A stretch of DNA of 23,943 nt, from the NCBI GenBank assembly GCA_937902805.1, contig CALEMB010000159.1:1-23943 (forward strand), in the 5' to 3' direction. Source of the DNA: an uncultured Bacteroidales bacterium. Its GTDB lineage: Bacteria > Bacteroidota > Bacteroidia > Bacteroidales > F082. The stretch's first letter is position 1. Each line of letters opens with the position of its first letter. The position numbers and the translations under genes were made by a program. Positions 1 to 7,341 of this stretch are shown here, piece after piece. The notes under the pieces were generated by a model. That model searched no databases, was not told where the DNA came from, and saw only the letters and a program-made list of their open reading frames with translations.

Positions 1-3000
1 TTAGAAATTGCAGCGGATTGACAGGTGCATTGACGATACCCAATTCAGTGACATCCATAGGGAATTATGCTTTTGACGGTTGCAGCGGGTTTGATGGCTC
101 GCTGACGATACCCAATTCAGTGACATCGATAGAGTATTATGCTTTTTCTGGTTGTAGCGGCTTGACCGCCTTGACGATACCCAATTCTGTGACATCCATA
201 GGGAATTATGCTTTTAGAAATTGCAGCGGATTGACAGGTGCATTGACGATACCCAATTCAGTGACATCGATAGAGTATTATGCTTTTTCTGGTTGTAGCG
301 GCTTGACCGCCTTGACGATACCCAATTCAGTGACATCCATAGGGAGTTATGCTTTTTATGGTTGCAGCGGATTGGAATCCGTGCATTATACAGGAGACAT
401 CGCACAATGGTGCAATATTGAATTTGCTTCTTTATCAAATCCACTTTATTATGCTCATAATCTGTATATTAACGATGAACTTGTAACTAATCTGGAGATA
501 CCAGAATCGGTAACTGAAATAAAAAAATTTGCTTTTGACGGTTGCAGCGGATTGACAGGTACTTTGACGATACCCAATTCTGTGACATCCATAGGGAATT
601 ATGCTTTTAGAAATTGCAGCGGATTGACCAGTTTGACTATAGGCAATTCAGTGACATCAATAGGCAGTTATGCTTTTTCTGGTTGCAGCGGATTGACAGG
701 TACTTTGACGATACCCAATTCAGTGACAACAATTGGGTCTAATGCTTTCTCAAATTGCACGGGAATCACTGCCATCAGGATGCATTGCCCCGTACCGCCT
801 ACAATAAACCAATATACATTTAGCAATTTTGACAAATCCATCCCTGTTTTCGTGGCATGTGGCACCCAGGAGGCATATTTGGTAGCAGACTATTGGTCGG
901 AATTCACAGCAATTAATGAATCCCCCTACGACCTCGTCATCACCCAAAACGATCCCTACGGCGGCGAAATTTCCGTGGTCCATTACGCGGATTGCGAGGA
1001 CGGGCAGTGCGTTATCTATGCCGAATCAAATCTTGGATATTCTTTCGCAGGATGGTATGTAGATGATGAACTCTTAACAGGTTTGGCACAATATGACTTC
1101 AGTATGGTTAATGATATTACAATGGAGGCGAGATTCTCACGTAATGCCAATCACAGTATTGCTAATGGAGCAACTAATACTTGGAGTGATCCCAATACGT
1201 GGGATTCTGGAGTGGTGCCATCATCAACATCCACTGTGGCGATTTATAAGAACATTATCGTGGATGTGGAAGCCGAGGTGGAGCAAATGGGCATTTATGA
1301 TGACGGTTCCATCACCATTTCGCAGGATGTGACACTCACGGTGACAGATACACTCGGGTCGGATAATGTTGCCTCAATAGTCATTGAGGACGGAGGACAA
1401 CTGATCCATTCAAGCGATGAAGCAATGGCCACCGTCAAAAAGTCAGTTGAACCCTATACCACCAATGCCGATGGCTGGAATTTGATTTCATTTCCGCTAA
1501 CGGATAACGGCACCGTGGCTTCCGTCGGTAACATGCTCACCAACCAATATGACTTGTATGCTTACGACGAGCCTACTCATTATTGGATAAACCAGAAAGA
1601 TGAGAACAATAGTTTCACGACATTGGAAGCGGGGAAGGGGTATCTTTATGCAAATATGGGTACTGGTATAGGAGCCGCTGGTAGTAAAATAGGCGTGGGT
1701 ACATCAACTATCAGTTATGTGCCATTTTATACAAATTACAAATATAGCATTGCTGAAAACCTGTTCCTTGCTTCAGAACTTGAGACGGCTGGAGTGCCAA
1801 CGACAGCGTTAGGCAGCCTGTGCTGGTATGCCACCAACCGGACTGGTTACGAACAAAGCAATATCAGCATTTGGATGGCCAATGTCAATGACGAAGCGTT
1901 AACGACCACCTCGCATAATGTCAGCGAGATGACGCTTGTATATACGGGGAATATGACTCCTGTTGTGGGATGGAACGCCTTTGTTTTCAATGAGAACAAT
2001 TTCGCCTGGGATGGTGTGAGCAATGTGCTGGTCTGTGTCCAACGGAACAATGGAGAGTGGAACGCTACAATTAATTGGCAGGCGCACAATCCTGGTTTTG
2101 CGGCAACATCCTACAAATACACTGATAATGCCGCTTATGACATGACCTCTACGACCTATTCAATGAATGTAAGTTCCACGTTGCGTCCAAATATTGTTTT
2201 CCAAACCTTGGAGCAGGCCGGTGAATTTGAATACTACGAGCCAGTCACCATGTCATTTGCTGGTGAGATTGAAAACGGTGCTGCAACTGTCAATATTCCA
2301 TTGAGTTATACTGAAGCGGCGGGCAACTTGAAAGGCTTCAACCTCGTTGGCAACCCGTTTGTGCATAACGTCACATCATACGGTAGCACGAATGTGGCCG
2401 AAGGCTGTTTCAGGTTGAATGAGGCCAAGGACAACCTTTTAGTAAGCGAAGTTTCAGAGACCCAACCGTTGCATCCCGCCGAAGGCTTTTTTGTAAAAGC
2501 TACTGATGTTGGGGCATCCATCACCTTCAACCCGGGTCGTTCAAGAGGCGAAACCGCAAGAAAGGGCTTCGTTAATCTGGAACTCAGAGAGAACGGCAAA
2601 CTTATTGACCGCCTCATCGTGAAGCGAGAAGGTGAGCCTTTAGAAAAACTTTCACTGAAAGGGAATAGCACAAGACTCTATGCCATGCAAAACAAACAGG
2701 AAGTCGCCATCGTTTCTTGTGATGATAATGAACAACCCGTGAACTTTAAGGCCACAAAGAACGGCAGCTATATGATTACAGCAAGTCTGGATAACATGGC
2801 TGTGGATTTTCTTCACCTCATCGACAACCTCACTGGTGCAGATATTGATTTGTTGGTTGAACCGAGTTATATCTTTGAGGCCAAGGCAACCGATTATGAT
2901 TCAAGATTCAAACTGGTGTTTTCCGTTAGCGGAGATGAGAACGATGAAGATGCACCATTTGCCTTTATCAACAATGGGAACATCATTATTATTGGTGCCG

Positions 3001-3167
3001 AGGATGGTGCCACGTTGCAGATTGTAGATGTAACTGGGCGCATCCTTGTTTCGCGCATGGGAGACGCGATGAATCGAGTCTCTACAAACGGAATGTCCCC
3101 TGGCGTGTATGTCCTGCGCCTTATCAATGGCGAAGAAGTAAAGACGCAGAAGATTGTGGTGGAATAA
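1..3167 (+). CDS. BspA-like leucine-rich-repeat surface protein with type IX secretion sorting domain (5' partial)
   Basis: The frame is open to the left edge (first whole codon at base 3), so the signal peptide and N-terminus are missing; at least 1,050 residues are present. The visible part starts with nine LRR_5/BspA-type repeats of 23-24 residues (consensus LTIPNSVTSIGxYAFxxCSGLT), broken once by an island around TGDIAQWCNIEF that is common in BspA-like proteins. A segment resembling the bacterial InlB/Flg_new repeat follows (GWYVDDELLTGL, around 1040-1130). A long beta-rich middle comes next, and the last 70 or so residues (VDVTGRILV ... GVYVLRLINGEE ... KIVVE) look like a type A T9SS C-terminal sorting domain. 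The protein is therefore expected to be exported and attached at the cell surface, perhaps for adhesion. Ligand unknown. The terminator at 3190 ends the transcript. Confidence 0.9.
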   Translation, partial: RNCSGLTGALTIPNSVTSIGNYAFDGCSGFDGSLTIPNSVTSIEYYAFSGCSGLTALTIPNSVTSIGNYAFRNCSGLTGALTIPNSVTSIEYYAFSGCSGLTALTIPNSVTSIGSYAFYGCSGLESVHYTGDIAQWCNIEFASLSNPLYYAHNLYINDELVTNLEIPESVTEIKKFAFDGCSGLTGTLTIPNSVTSIGNYAFRNCSGLTSLTIGNSVTSIGSYAFSGCSGLTGTLTIPNSVTTIGSNAFSNCTGITAIRMHCPVPPTINQYTFSNFDKSIPVFVACGTQEAYLVADYWSEFTAINESPYDLVITQNDPYGGEISVVHYADCEDGQCVIYAESNLGYSFAGWYVDDELLTGLAQYDFSMVNDITMEARFSRNANHSIANGATNTWSDPNTWDSGVVPSSTSTVAIYKNIIVDVEAEVEQMGIYDDGSITISQDVTLTVTDTLGSDNVASIVIEDGGQLIHSSDEAMATVKKSVEPYTTNADGWNLISFPLTDNGTVASVGNMLTNQYDLYAYDEPTHYWINQKDENNSFTTLEAGKGYLYANMGTGIGAAGSKIGVGTSTISYVPFYTNYKYSIAENLFLASELETAGVPTTALGSLCWYATNRTGYEQSNISIWMANVNDEALTTTSHNVSEMTLVYTGNMTPVVGWNAFVFNENNFAWDGVSNVLVCVQRNNGEWNATINWQAHNPGFAATSYKYTDNAAYDMTSTTYSMNVSSTLRPNIVFQTLEQAGEFEYYEPVTMSFAGEIENGAATVNIPLSYTEAAGNLKGFNLVGNPFVHNVTSYGSTNVAEGCFRLNEAKDNLLVSEVSETQPLHPAEGFFVKATDVGASITFNPGRSRGETARKGFVNLELRENGKLIDRLIVKREGEPLEKLSLKGNSTRLYAMQNKQEVAIVSCDDNEQPVNFKATKNGSYMITASLDNMAVDFLHLIDNLTGADIDLLVEPSYIFEAKATDYDSRFKLVFSVSGDENDEDAPFAFINNGNIIIIGAEDGATLQIVDVTGRILVSRMGDAMNRVSTNGMSPGVYVLRLINGEEVKTQKIVVE
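103..345 (+). repeat. 141-bp tandem duplication of two LRR units
   Basis: Bases 103-204 and 244-345 match over 102 positions with a single difference (188 T against 329 A). The period is 141 bp, or 47 codons, which equals two LRR units. A third, partly overlapping match joins the left edge (1-52) to 214-265. Near identity at the DNA level, not only in the protein, points to recent slippage or unequal recombination. Confidence 0.85.
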
Positions 3168-3189
3168 CAGGACTCCATCATATTGATGC

Positions 3190-3228
3190 AGGCCAGGCCG
3201 TCTCATTGCAGGCGGTCTGGCCTTTTTG
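3190..3228 (+). terminator. Rho-independent terminator of the LRR gene
   Basis: An 11-bp stem (AGGCCAGGCCG at 3190-3200 with CGGTCTGGCCT at 3213-3223, one G-U pair) with a 12-nt loop is followed directly by a run of T, 23 bases after the LRR stop codon. Confidence 0.85.
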
Positions 3229-3249
3229 AAAAATAATTCCTTGAATGTG

Positions 3250-3279
3250 TTTGGATTAAGAAAATAATTCCTACCTTTG
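3250..3279 (+). promoter_or_regulatory. Bacteroidota-type promoter of the small lipoprotein gene
   Basis: TTTG at 3250-3253 (-33 element) and TACCTTTG at 3272-3279 (-7 element, consensus TAnnTTTG) are 18 nt apart. The expected start of transcription near 3286 leaves a leader of about 20 nt before the chosen ATG at 3307 and rules out the upstream in-frame TTG at 3277, which lies inside the -7 box. Confidence 0.7.
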
Positions 3280-3306
3280 CCGTCCCAAACAAAAATGGTT
3301 ATAGAA

Positions 3307-3654
3307 ATGAATAAACACTTGATTATTATTGCTTTATGTGGATTGATGGGCTTGGCTTTCGCTTCATGCTCTCGTCCTTCCATCGTTGGAACATGGGTGG
3401 AACCTGCCGCTGAAGGCAGCCTTTTGGGCGATGTGGGCTTCACTTTGCTCGAAGATGGCACAGTGGTTTCCATCAATACTGGCTTCAGAGAGTACAAGAC
3501 TTGGGAGAAAAACGGCGACTTGCTGATTCTCAACGGCATCACCAACGGATCAACCCAAGCCAGTTTTGCCGACACCAACAACATCATCTCCCTCAGCGAA
3601 ACCGAGCTGGTGATTGGCCAAGACGGTTATTCGGTGACTTATCAAAGAAGATGA
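3307..3654 (+). CDS. small lipocalin-like lipoprotein
   Basis: A 115-residue protein with a short charged start, a hydrophobic stretch and a lipobox-like LAFASC ending at Cys21, so it is probably exported and lipid-anchored after signal peptidase II cleavage. The mature part opens with SIVGTWVEP and has alternating strands (FTLLEDGTVVSI, LLILNGI, ELVIGQDGYSVTY). The GTW motif followed by short beta strands is typical of the lipocalin-like domains found in many small Bacteroidota lipoproteins. The start at 3307 is preferred because it sits at the expected distance from the promoter and directly before the signal peptide; ATG 3295 is also possible. It is a single gene between a terminator and a repeat. 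Ligand and role are unknown. Confidence 0.75.
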   Translation: MNKHLIIIALCGLMGLAFASCSRPSIVGTWVEPAAEGSLLGDVGFTLLEDGTVVSINTGFREYKTWEKNGDLLILNGITNGSTQASFADTNNIISLSETELVIGQDGYSVTYQRR

Positions 3655-3678
3655 AATTGAATTTTGAAATATGAAAAA

Positions 3679-3752
3679 GCCATCAGCCATCAGCAGTCAG
3701 CCATCAGCATGGGTCTTACCAAGCTGAGAGCTGATTGCTGAAAGCTGAGAGC
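3679..3752 (+). repeat. dispersed 75-bp quasi-palindromic repeat, copy 1
   Basis: The left half is made of TCAGC-containing units (CCATCAGC, CAGTCAGC) and the right half of their complements (GCTGATTGCTGAAAGCTGA), so the element can fold into a hairpin. It matches the reverse complement of 13063-13137, including the central ACCAAGCTGA. The rest of the gap before arcC (3753-3807) is AT-rich with short repeated TTTGAAAT/TTTAAAT words; no TAnnTTTG promoter was found there. Confidence 0.8.
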
Positions 3753-3807
3753 AGAAAACCGAATCTTGAAATCTTTAAATTTTGAAATTTTTAAATCTTA
3801 AATAATA

Positions 3808-4749
3808 ATGAAGAAATTAGCTGTCATCGCCTTCGGCGGAAACGCCCTTTTGAGAGGCGGTCAGAAAGGAACCTATAAGGAGCAGATGGAAAACGTCACC
3901 GAGACTTGCCAATCGCTGCTTCCTTTCTTGCAAAACGATTATAACTTGGTCATCGGTCACGGCAACGGCCCGCAAGTGGGCAACGTCATGCTGCAACATG
4001 AGGCCGGTCACCATCAGTTTGGCGTGCCGGGTATGCCTATCGACTTCTGCGTGGCAGAGACTCAAGGCCTCATTGGCTTTATGATTGAGATGGGTCTGGG
4101 CAAGACCTTTGCCAAGCATGGCCTGAAGCGCAATGTGGTCACCTTGGTGACCCAGGTCGTGGTCGACAAGAATGACCCGATGTTCCAAAACCCCACCAAG
4201 CCTGTCGGTCCTTATTACACCAAGGAAGAGGCTGAGAAGTACGCCCAAGAGACGGGTGCCGTCTACAAGGAAGACCCCAAAGGCCGTGGCTGGCGCAAGG
4301 TGGTGGCATCACCGAAACCCATTGCCATTCAGAATGTTGAGCTGGTGAAGCAGTTGGCCGAGCAGGGCAATGTCGTCATCACTGTGGGTGGTGGTGGTAT
4401 CCCCGTCATCGAGAAGGCTGACGGTAGCCTGGGTGGTGTGGAGGCCGTCATCGACAAGGACCTCGCTTCCGCCATGACCGCTATCAACATCGGTGCCGAT
4501 GAGTTCTACATCCTCACCGACGTGCCGAAGGTTTACATCAACTTCCGCAAGGAGAACGAGCAGGCTCTCGACACCATCACGGTGGCTGAGGCCAAGAAAC
4601 ACCTTGCCGACGGTCAGTTCACCGAGGGTAGCATGGCTCCCAAGGTGCGTGCCGCCATCCTTTTCGTGGAAGCCACGGGTCACGAGGCCATCATCACCGA
4701 GGCCACGAGACTGGGCGACCCGACCTGCGGAACGCGCATTGTGGCTTAA
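3808..4749 (+). CDS. arcC: carbamate kinase
   Basis: A 313-residue protein, the usual length for the family. It catalyses reversible phosphoryl transfer between carbamoyl phosphate and ADP, giving ATP, CO2 and ammonia, and typically ends arginine deiminase or purine/allantoin breakdown in the cytoplasm. Seen: the N-terminal AFGGNALL motif, GHGNGPQVG near residue 51, the VTVGGGGIPV loop, AVIDKDLASA near 213, the DVPKVYINF segment and a C-terminal GSMAPKVRAA stretch, all characteristic of the amino-acid-kinase fold of ArcC. No arcA or arcB lies beside it, so its pathway cannot be read from context. Its TAA stop overlaps that of the convergent phosphopantetheinyl transferase gene. Confidence 0.95.
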   Translation: MKKLAVIAFGGNALLRGGQKGTYKEQMENVTETCQSLLPFLQNDYNLVIGHGNGPQVGNVMLQHEAGHHQFGVPGMPIDFCVAETQGLIGFMIEMGLGKTFAKHGLKRNVVTLVTQVVVDKNDPMFQNPTKPVGPYYTKEEAEKYAQETGAVYKEDPKGRGWRKVVASPKPIAIQNVELVKQLAEQGNVVITVGGGGIPVIEKADGSLGGVEAVIDKDLASAMTAINIGADEFYILTDVPKVYINFRKENEQALDTITVAEAKKHLADGQFTEGSMAPKVRAAILFVEATGHEAIITEATRLGDPTCGTRIVA

Positions 4750-5312
4750 TCAGAATAAGCCACGCTCCAAGCGTAGGATTTTTCAGGACAAATGTGAGTC
4801 TCGAGACGGTAACCGATGCCGTCGAGGACCTGATGCAAGTCCGTGCTGATGCCTGTGCCACGCAGTTTCAGCACGGCTTCTTTTTTTGTCCATAAGGCGA
4901 TGAAGGTTGCCAACGGGTTTTCGGAAGTGTTGATGGTCTCAATCTCGCTGTTGTTCATGGTATAACGTATCAGCGCATCGTCAATGTGGCGGAAACTCTC
5001 AATGTCGATGCCGACAGGGGCGTTGTCGACAACTACGGCGATGCCGTTTTTGCAGTGGCTGAGGTTGAAATGCACATCAGGATGATGGACCAAAAAAGGC
5101 TTGCCGTGTTCGTTATGTCCCATTTCCATGTCGTTGATTCCCTGAGTTTCAAGCATTTCTTTGAGCATTATCCATGATTTCAGGCAGGCAAATTGCCCAA
5201 AAAGGAATCTGTAGCGCAAGGCTTCCTCGCGGCGTTGTTCGTCCACTAAGGGCAACATGCGTTGCACCTCGGTTTCGGTGACTTGGCTCATATCGTCGAA
5301 AATAGTGAGCAT
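4746..5312 (-). CDS. 4'-phosphopantetheinyl transferase (Sfp/AcpT superfamily)
   Basis: A 188-residue protein from the chosen ATG. The family moves the phosphopantetheine arm of CoA onto a serine of acyl or peptidyl carrier proteins. Seen: FNLSHCKNG (residues 82-90), the Mg2+/CoA motif VGIDIES (around 100-106) and WTKKEAVLK (140-148), the two signature blocks of Sfp-type enzymes, in the right order and spacing. The frame runs open 47 codons further upstream, but that part is low-complexity, and a TATTTTTG promoter box lies at 5330-5337, so ATG 5312 is preferred. It diverges from an acyl-CoA ligase gene, which suggests but does not prove a shared role in acyl metabolism. The target carrier protein is not in the window. 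Confidence 0.88.
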   Translation of the reverse strand: MLTIFDDMSQVTETEVQRMLPLVDEQRREEALRYRFLFGQFACLKSWIMLKEMLETQGINDMEMGHNEHGKPFLVHHPDVHFNLSHCKNGIAVVVDNAPVGIDIESFRHIDDALIRYTMNNSEIETINTSENPLATFIALWTKKEAVLKLRGTGISTDLHQVLDGIGYRLETHICPEKSYAWSVAYSD

Positions 5313-5329
5313 CGGAAATGAATTTGGCG

Positions 5330-5337
5330 CAAAAATA
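5330..5337 (-). promoter_or_regulatory. -7 box for the phosphopantetheinyl transferase gene
   Basis: Read on the minus strand this is TATTTTTG, a full match to TAnnTTTG, about 18 nt before ATG 5312. A TTTA lies about 21 nt further upstream as a weak -33 element. It supports the shorter start of the gene. Confidence 0.55.
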
Positions 5338-5477
5338 AGCAATCTTGCAGAAACGGTGTAAAGGGGTTTTGTTTTCGTTGAAAAAATCTCCTTTTTTGGT
5401 ATAAAAAATTCATTTCGTTTAGATAAAAAATCCACATCATTAAAATTATTCATAATTTCGCCCGATTAATTTTGAAT

Positions 5478-7301
5478 ATGGAAAAGAAGACCGAAAAGGG
5501 AAAAACCGTTCAGGCCTATCCCGATATTCCGCCCCGTACCTTCGACCTCTTGCCGAGGTTTGTGGAGAAGTATGGCAAGAAAAAGACCATGTTTGCCTGT
5601 AAGGTGGACGGCGAATGGAAGAAATACAAGGCGAGAGAGTTCGTGAAGATGACCGACGTCGTCAGCCAGGGACTGATAGGATTGGGCGTGGCCAAAGGCG
5701 ACCGTGTTGCTGTCATTTCCAACAATTGCCCGCAGTGGAACATGGTCGACTTCGCTGTGCAACAAATCGGTGCCATCCTTGTGCCGATTTATCCCACGGT
5801 GCGCCAGAGCGACTATGAATACATCATCAACCACGCCGAGCCTAAGATTATCTTTGTGGAAGGCTCGTTGTTGCTGAACAAGGTCAAAGGCGTCCTTGAC
5901 AAGATGACAGAGAAGCCTAAGGTGTTTGTTTTCAATCCCGTGACAGGTCAGCTGACCCTCCGTGGACTGATGGTTTCGGTGAAGATTGACAAGAAGAGCC
6001 TCGCAGCTTTGCAGTCACGCAAGGATTCGGTCTCCATCCATGATGTAGCCACCATTATCTACACTTCGGGCACACTCGGTACACCGAAGGGCGTGATGCT
6101 GACACATTTCAACTTGATGAGCTGCGTGGCCAACTATGGTCCGCATTATCCCGTGCCGTCTTCGCACAAAGTGGTGAGTTTCTTGCCGCTGTCGCATATA
6201 TACGAGCGTTCGGTGTTGTTCACCCACCTCTATCTCGGCAACTCGACTTATTATGTGGAGAACTTCGGCACTATCATGCGCGACATCGCTGATATTAAGC
6301 CGGAGCATTTCACCACAGTGCCTCGGGTTATCGAGAAAGTGTATAATGGCATCGTGCGCAAGGGCGACAAGATGAAAGGCTTGAAGAAACGTATCTTCCA
6401 TTGGGCCTTCCAACTGGCTGAGCGTTATGACGAGACGGGCAAGAAGAACGGTAGAGCTTATCGCTTCAAATTGTATATTGCCAATAGATTGGTTTTCAAG
6501 GATGTGAGAAAGGCTTTTGGTGGCCACATGGAGTTCATTATCTCGGGTGGCGCCAGCTTGCAACCTCGTTTGGTGCGCCTCTTTGCCGCCATGGACATCC
6601 CGATTATTGAAGGCTATGGCCTCACCGAGACCTCGCCTGTGATTGCCACCAACAGCATCGCATTGGGCATCATCAAAGCCGGTACCGTGGGCGTGCCTTG
6701 TGACAGCGTACAGTTCAAGATTGACCCGGAATCGGGTGAAATCCTTGTGAAAGGCTCTGCTGTGATGAAAGGTTACTACAAGAACGAGGAGCAAACTAAG
6801 CTCGCCATCGACGAAGAAGGTTATTTCCATACGGGTGACATAGGCGAGTTCGACGAGGACGGCCTGCTGAGGATCACGGGTCGTATGAAGGAAATCTTCA
6901 AGGACTCCATGGGCAAGTACATCTCTCCGGCCTTGATTGAAGGCAAGTTCACCGAGTCGACGCTCATCAGCATGATGATGGTGGTGGGAGAGAACCAGAA
7001 GTTTGCCGCTGCCCTGATTGTGCCGAACTTCGAAAACCTGAAGAACTGGTGTGAGGAAAACCATATCACCTATACCACTAATGCCGAAATGATTAAGGAA
7101 AAGAAGGTGATTGACCGCTATCGCAAGGAGGTGGATGCCTACAACAAGCATTTCGGTGATTTCGAAAAGGTGAAGCGTTTTGAGTTGGTCGACCGCGAGT
7201 GGACCATCGAAGAAGGTGAAATCACGCCAAGCCTCAAGCTGCGCCGCAAGGTTGTGGCCGAACATTACCAAGACTTGATTGACGGGATGTTTGCGGAATA
7301 A
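5478..7301 (+). CDS. long-chain acyl-CoA synthetase (AMP-forming ligase)
   Basis: A 607-residue protein of the ANL adenylating superfamily, which activates fatty acids to acyl-AMP and then acyl-CoA. Seen: the P-loop YTSGTLGTPKG (residues 195-205; the usual second T is L here), the FLPLSHIYER motif, the GYGLTETSP motif, the YFHTGDIGEFDEDG motif with its ATP-binding Asp, and the hinge GRMKEIFKDSMGKYISP (from 468) with the C-terminal catalytic Lys region. Length and the insert before GGASLQPRL match bacterial long-chain ligases of the FadD15 type. ATG 5478 is chosen over TTG 5472. A possible -7 box, TAATTTCG at 5453-5460, has one mismatch. The protein is probably cytoplasmic or peripheral to the membrane. 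Confidence 0.92.
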   Translation: MEKKTEKGKTVQAYPDIPPRTFDLLPRFVEKYGKKKTMFACKVDGEWKKYKAREFVKMTDVVSQGLIGLGVAKGDRVAVISNNCPQWNMVDFAVQQIGAILVPIYPTVRQSDYEYIINHAEPKIIFVEGSLLLNKVKGVLDKMTEKPKVFVFNPVTGQLTLRGLMVSVKIDKKSLAALQSRKDSVSIHDVATIIYTSGTLGTPKGVMLTHFNLMSCVANYGPHYPVPSSHKVVSFLPLSHIYERSVLFTHLYLGNSTYYVENFGTIMRDIADIKPEHFTTVPRVIEKVYNGIVRKGDKMKGLKKRIFHWAFQLAERYDETGKKNGRAYRFKLYIANRLVFKDVRKAFGGHMEFIISGGASLQPRLVRLFAAMDIPIIEGYGLTETSPVIATNSIALGIIKAGTVGVPCDSVQFKIDPESGEILVKGSAVMKGYYKNEEQTKLAIDEEGYFHTGDIGEFDEDGLLRITGRMKEIFKDSMGKYISPALIEGKFTESTLISMMMVVGENQKFAAALIVPNFENLKNWCEENHITYTTNAEMIKEKKVIDRYRKEVDAYNKHFGDFEKVKRFELVDREWTIEEGEITPSLKLRRKVVAEHYQDLIDGMFAE

Positions 7302-7319
7302 GGATTTTTCGTAACTTTG
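7290..7319 (+). promoter_or_regulatory. promoter of the cation:proton antiporter gene
   Basis: TTTG at 7290-7293 and TAACTTTG at 7312-7319 are 18 nt apart and match the Bacteroidota -33/-7 pair. The -33 element lies inside the last codons of the acyl-CoA ligase gene. The predicted transcript starts near 7326, giving a leader of about 16 nt. Confidence 0.75.
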
Positions 7320-7341
7320 CAGCAAACATTTTCGCGAATTT

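Noticed and set aside
5313..5453. Upstream extension of the phosphopantetheinyl transferase frame by 47 codons
   Set aside because: The extra part does not fit the family, and a full -7 promoter box lies within it at 5330-5337.
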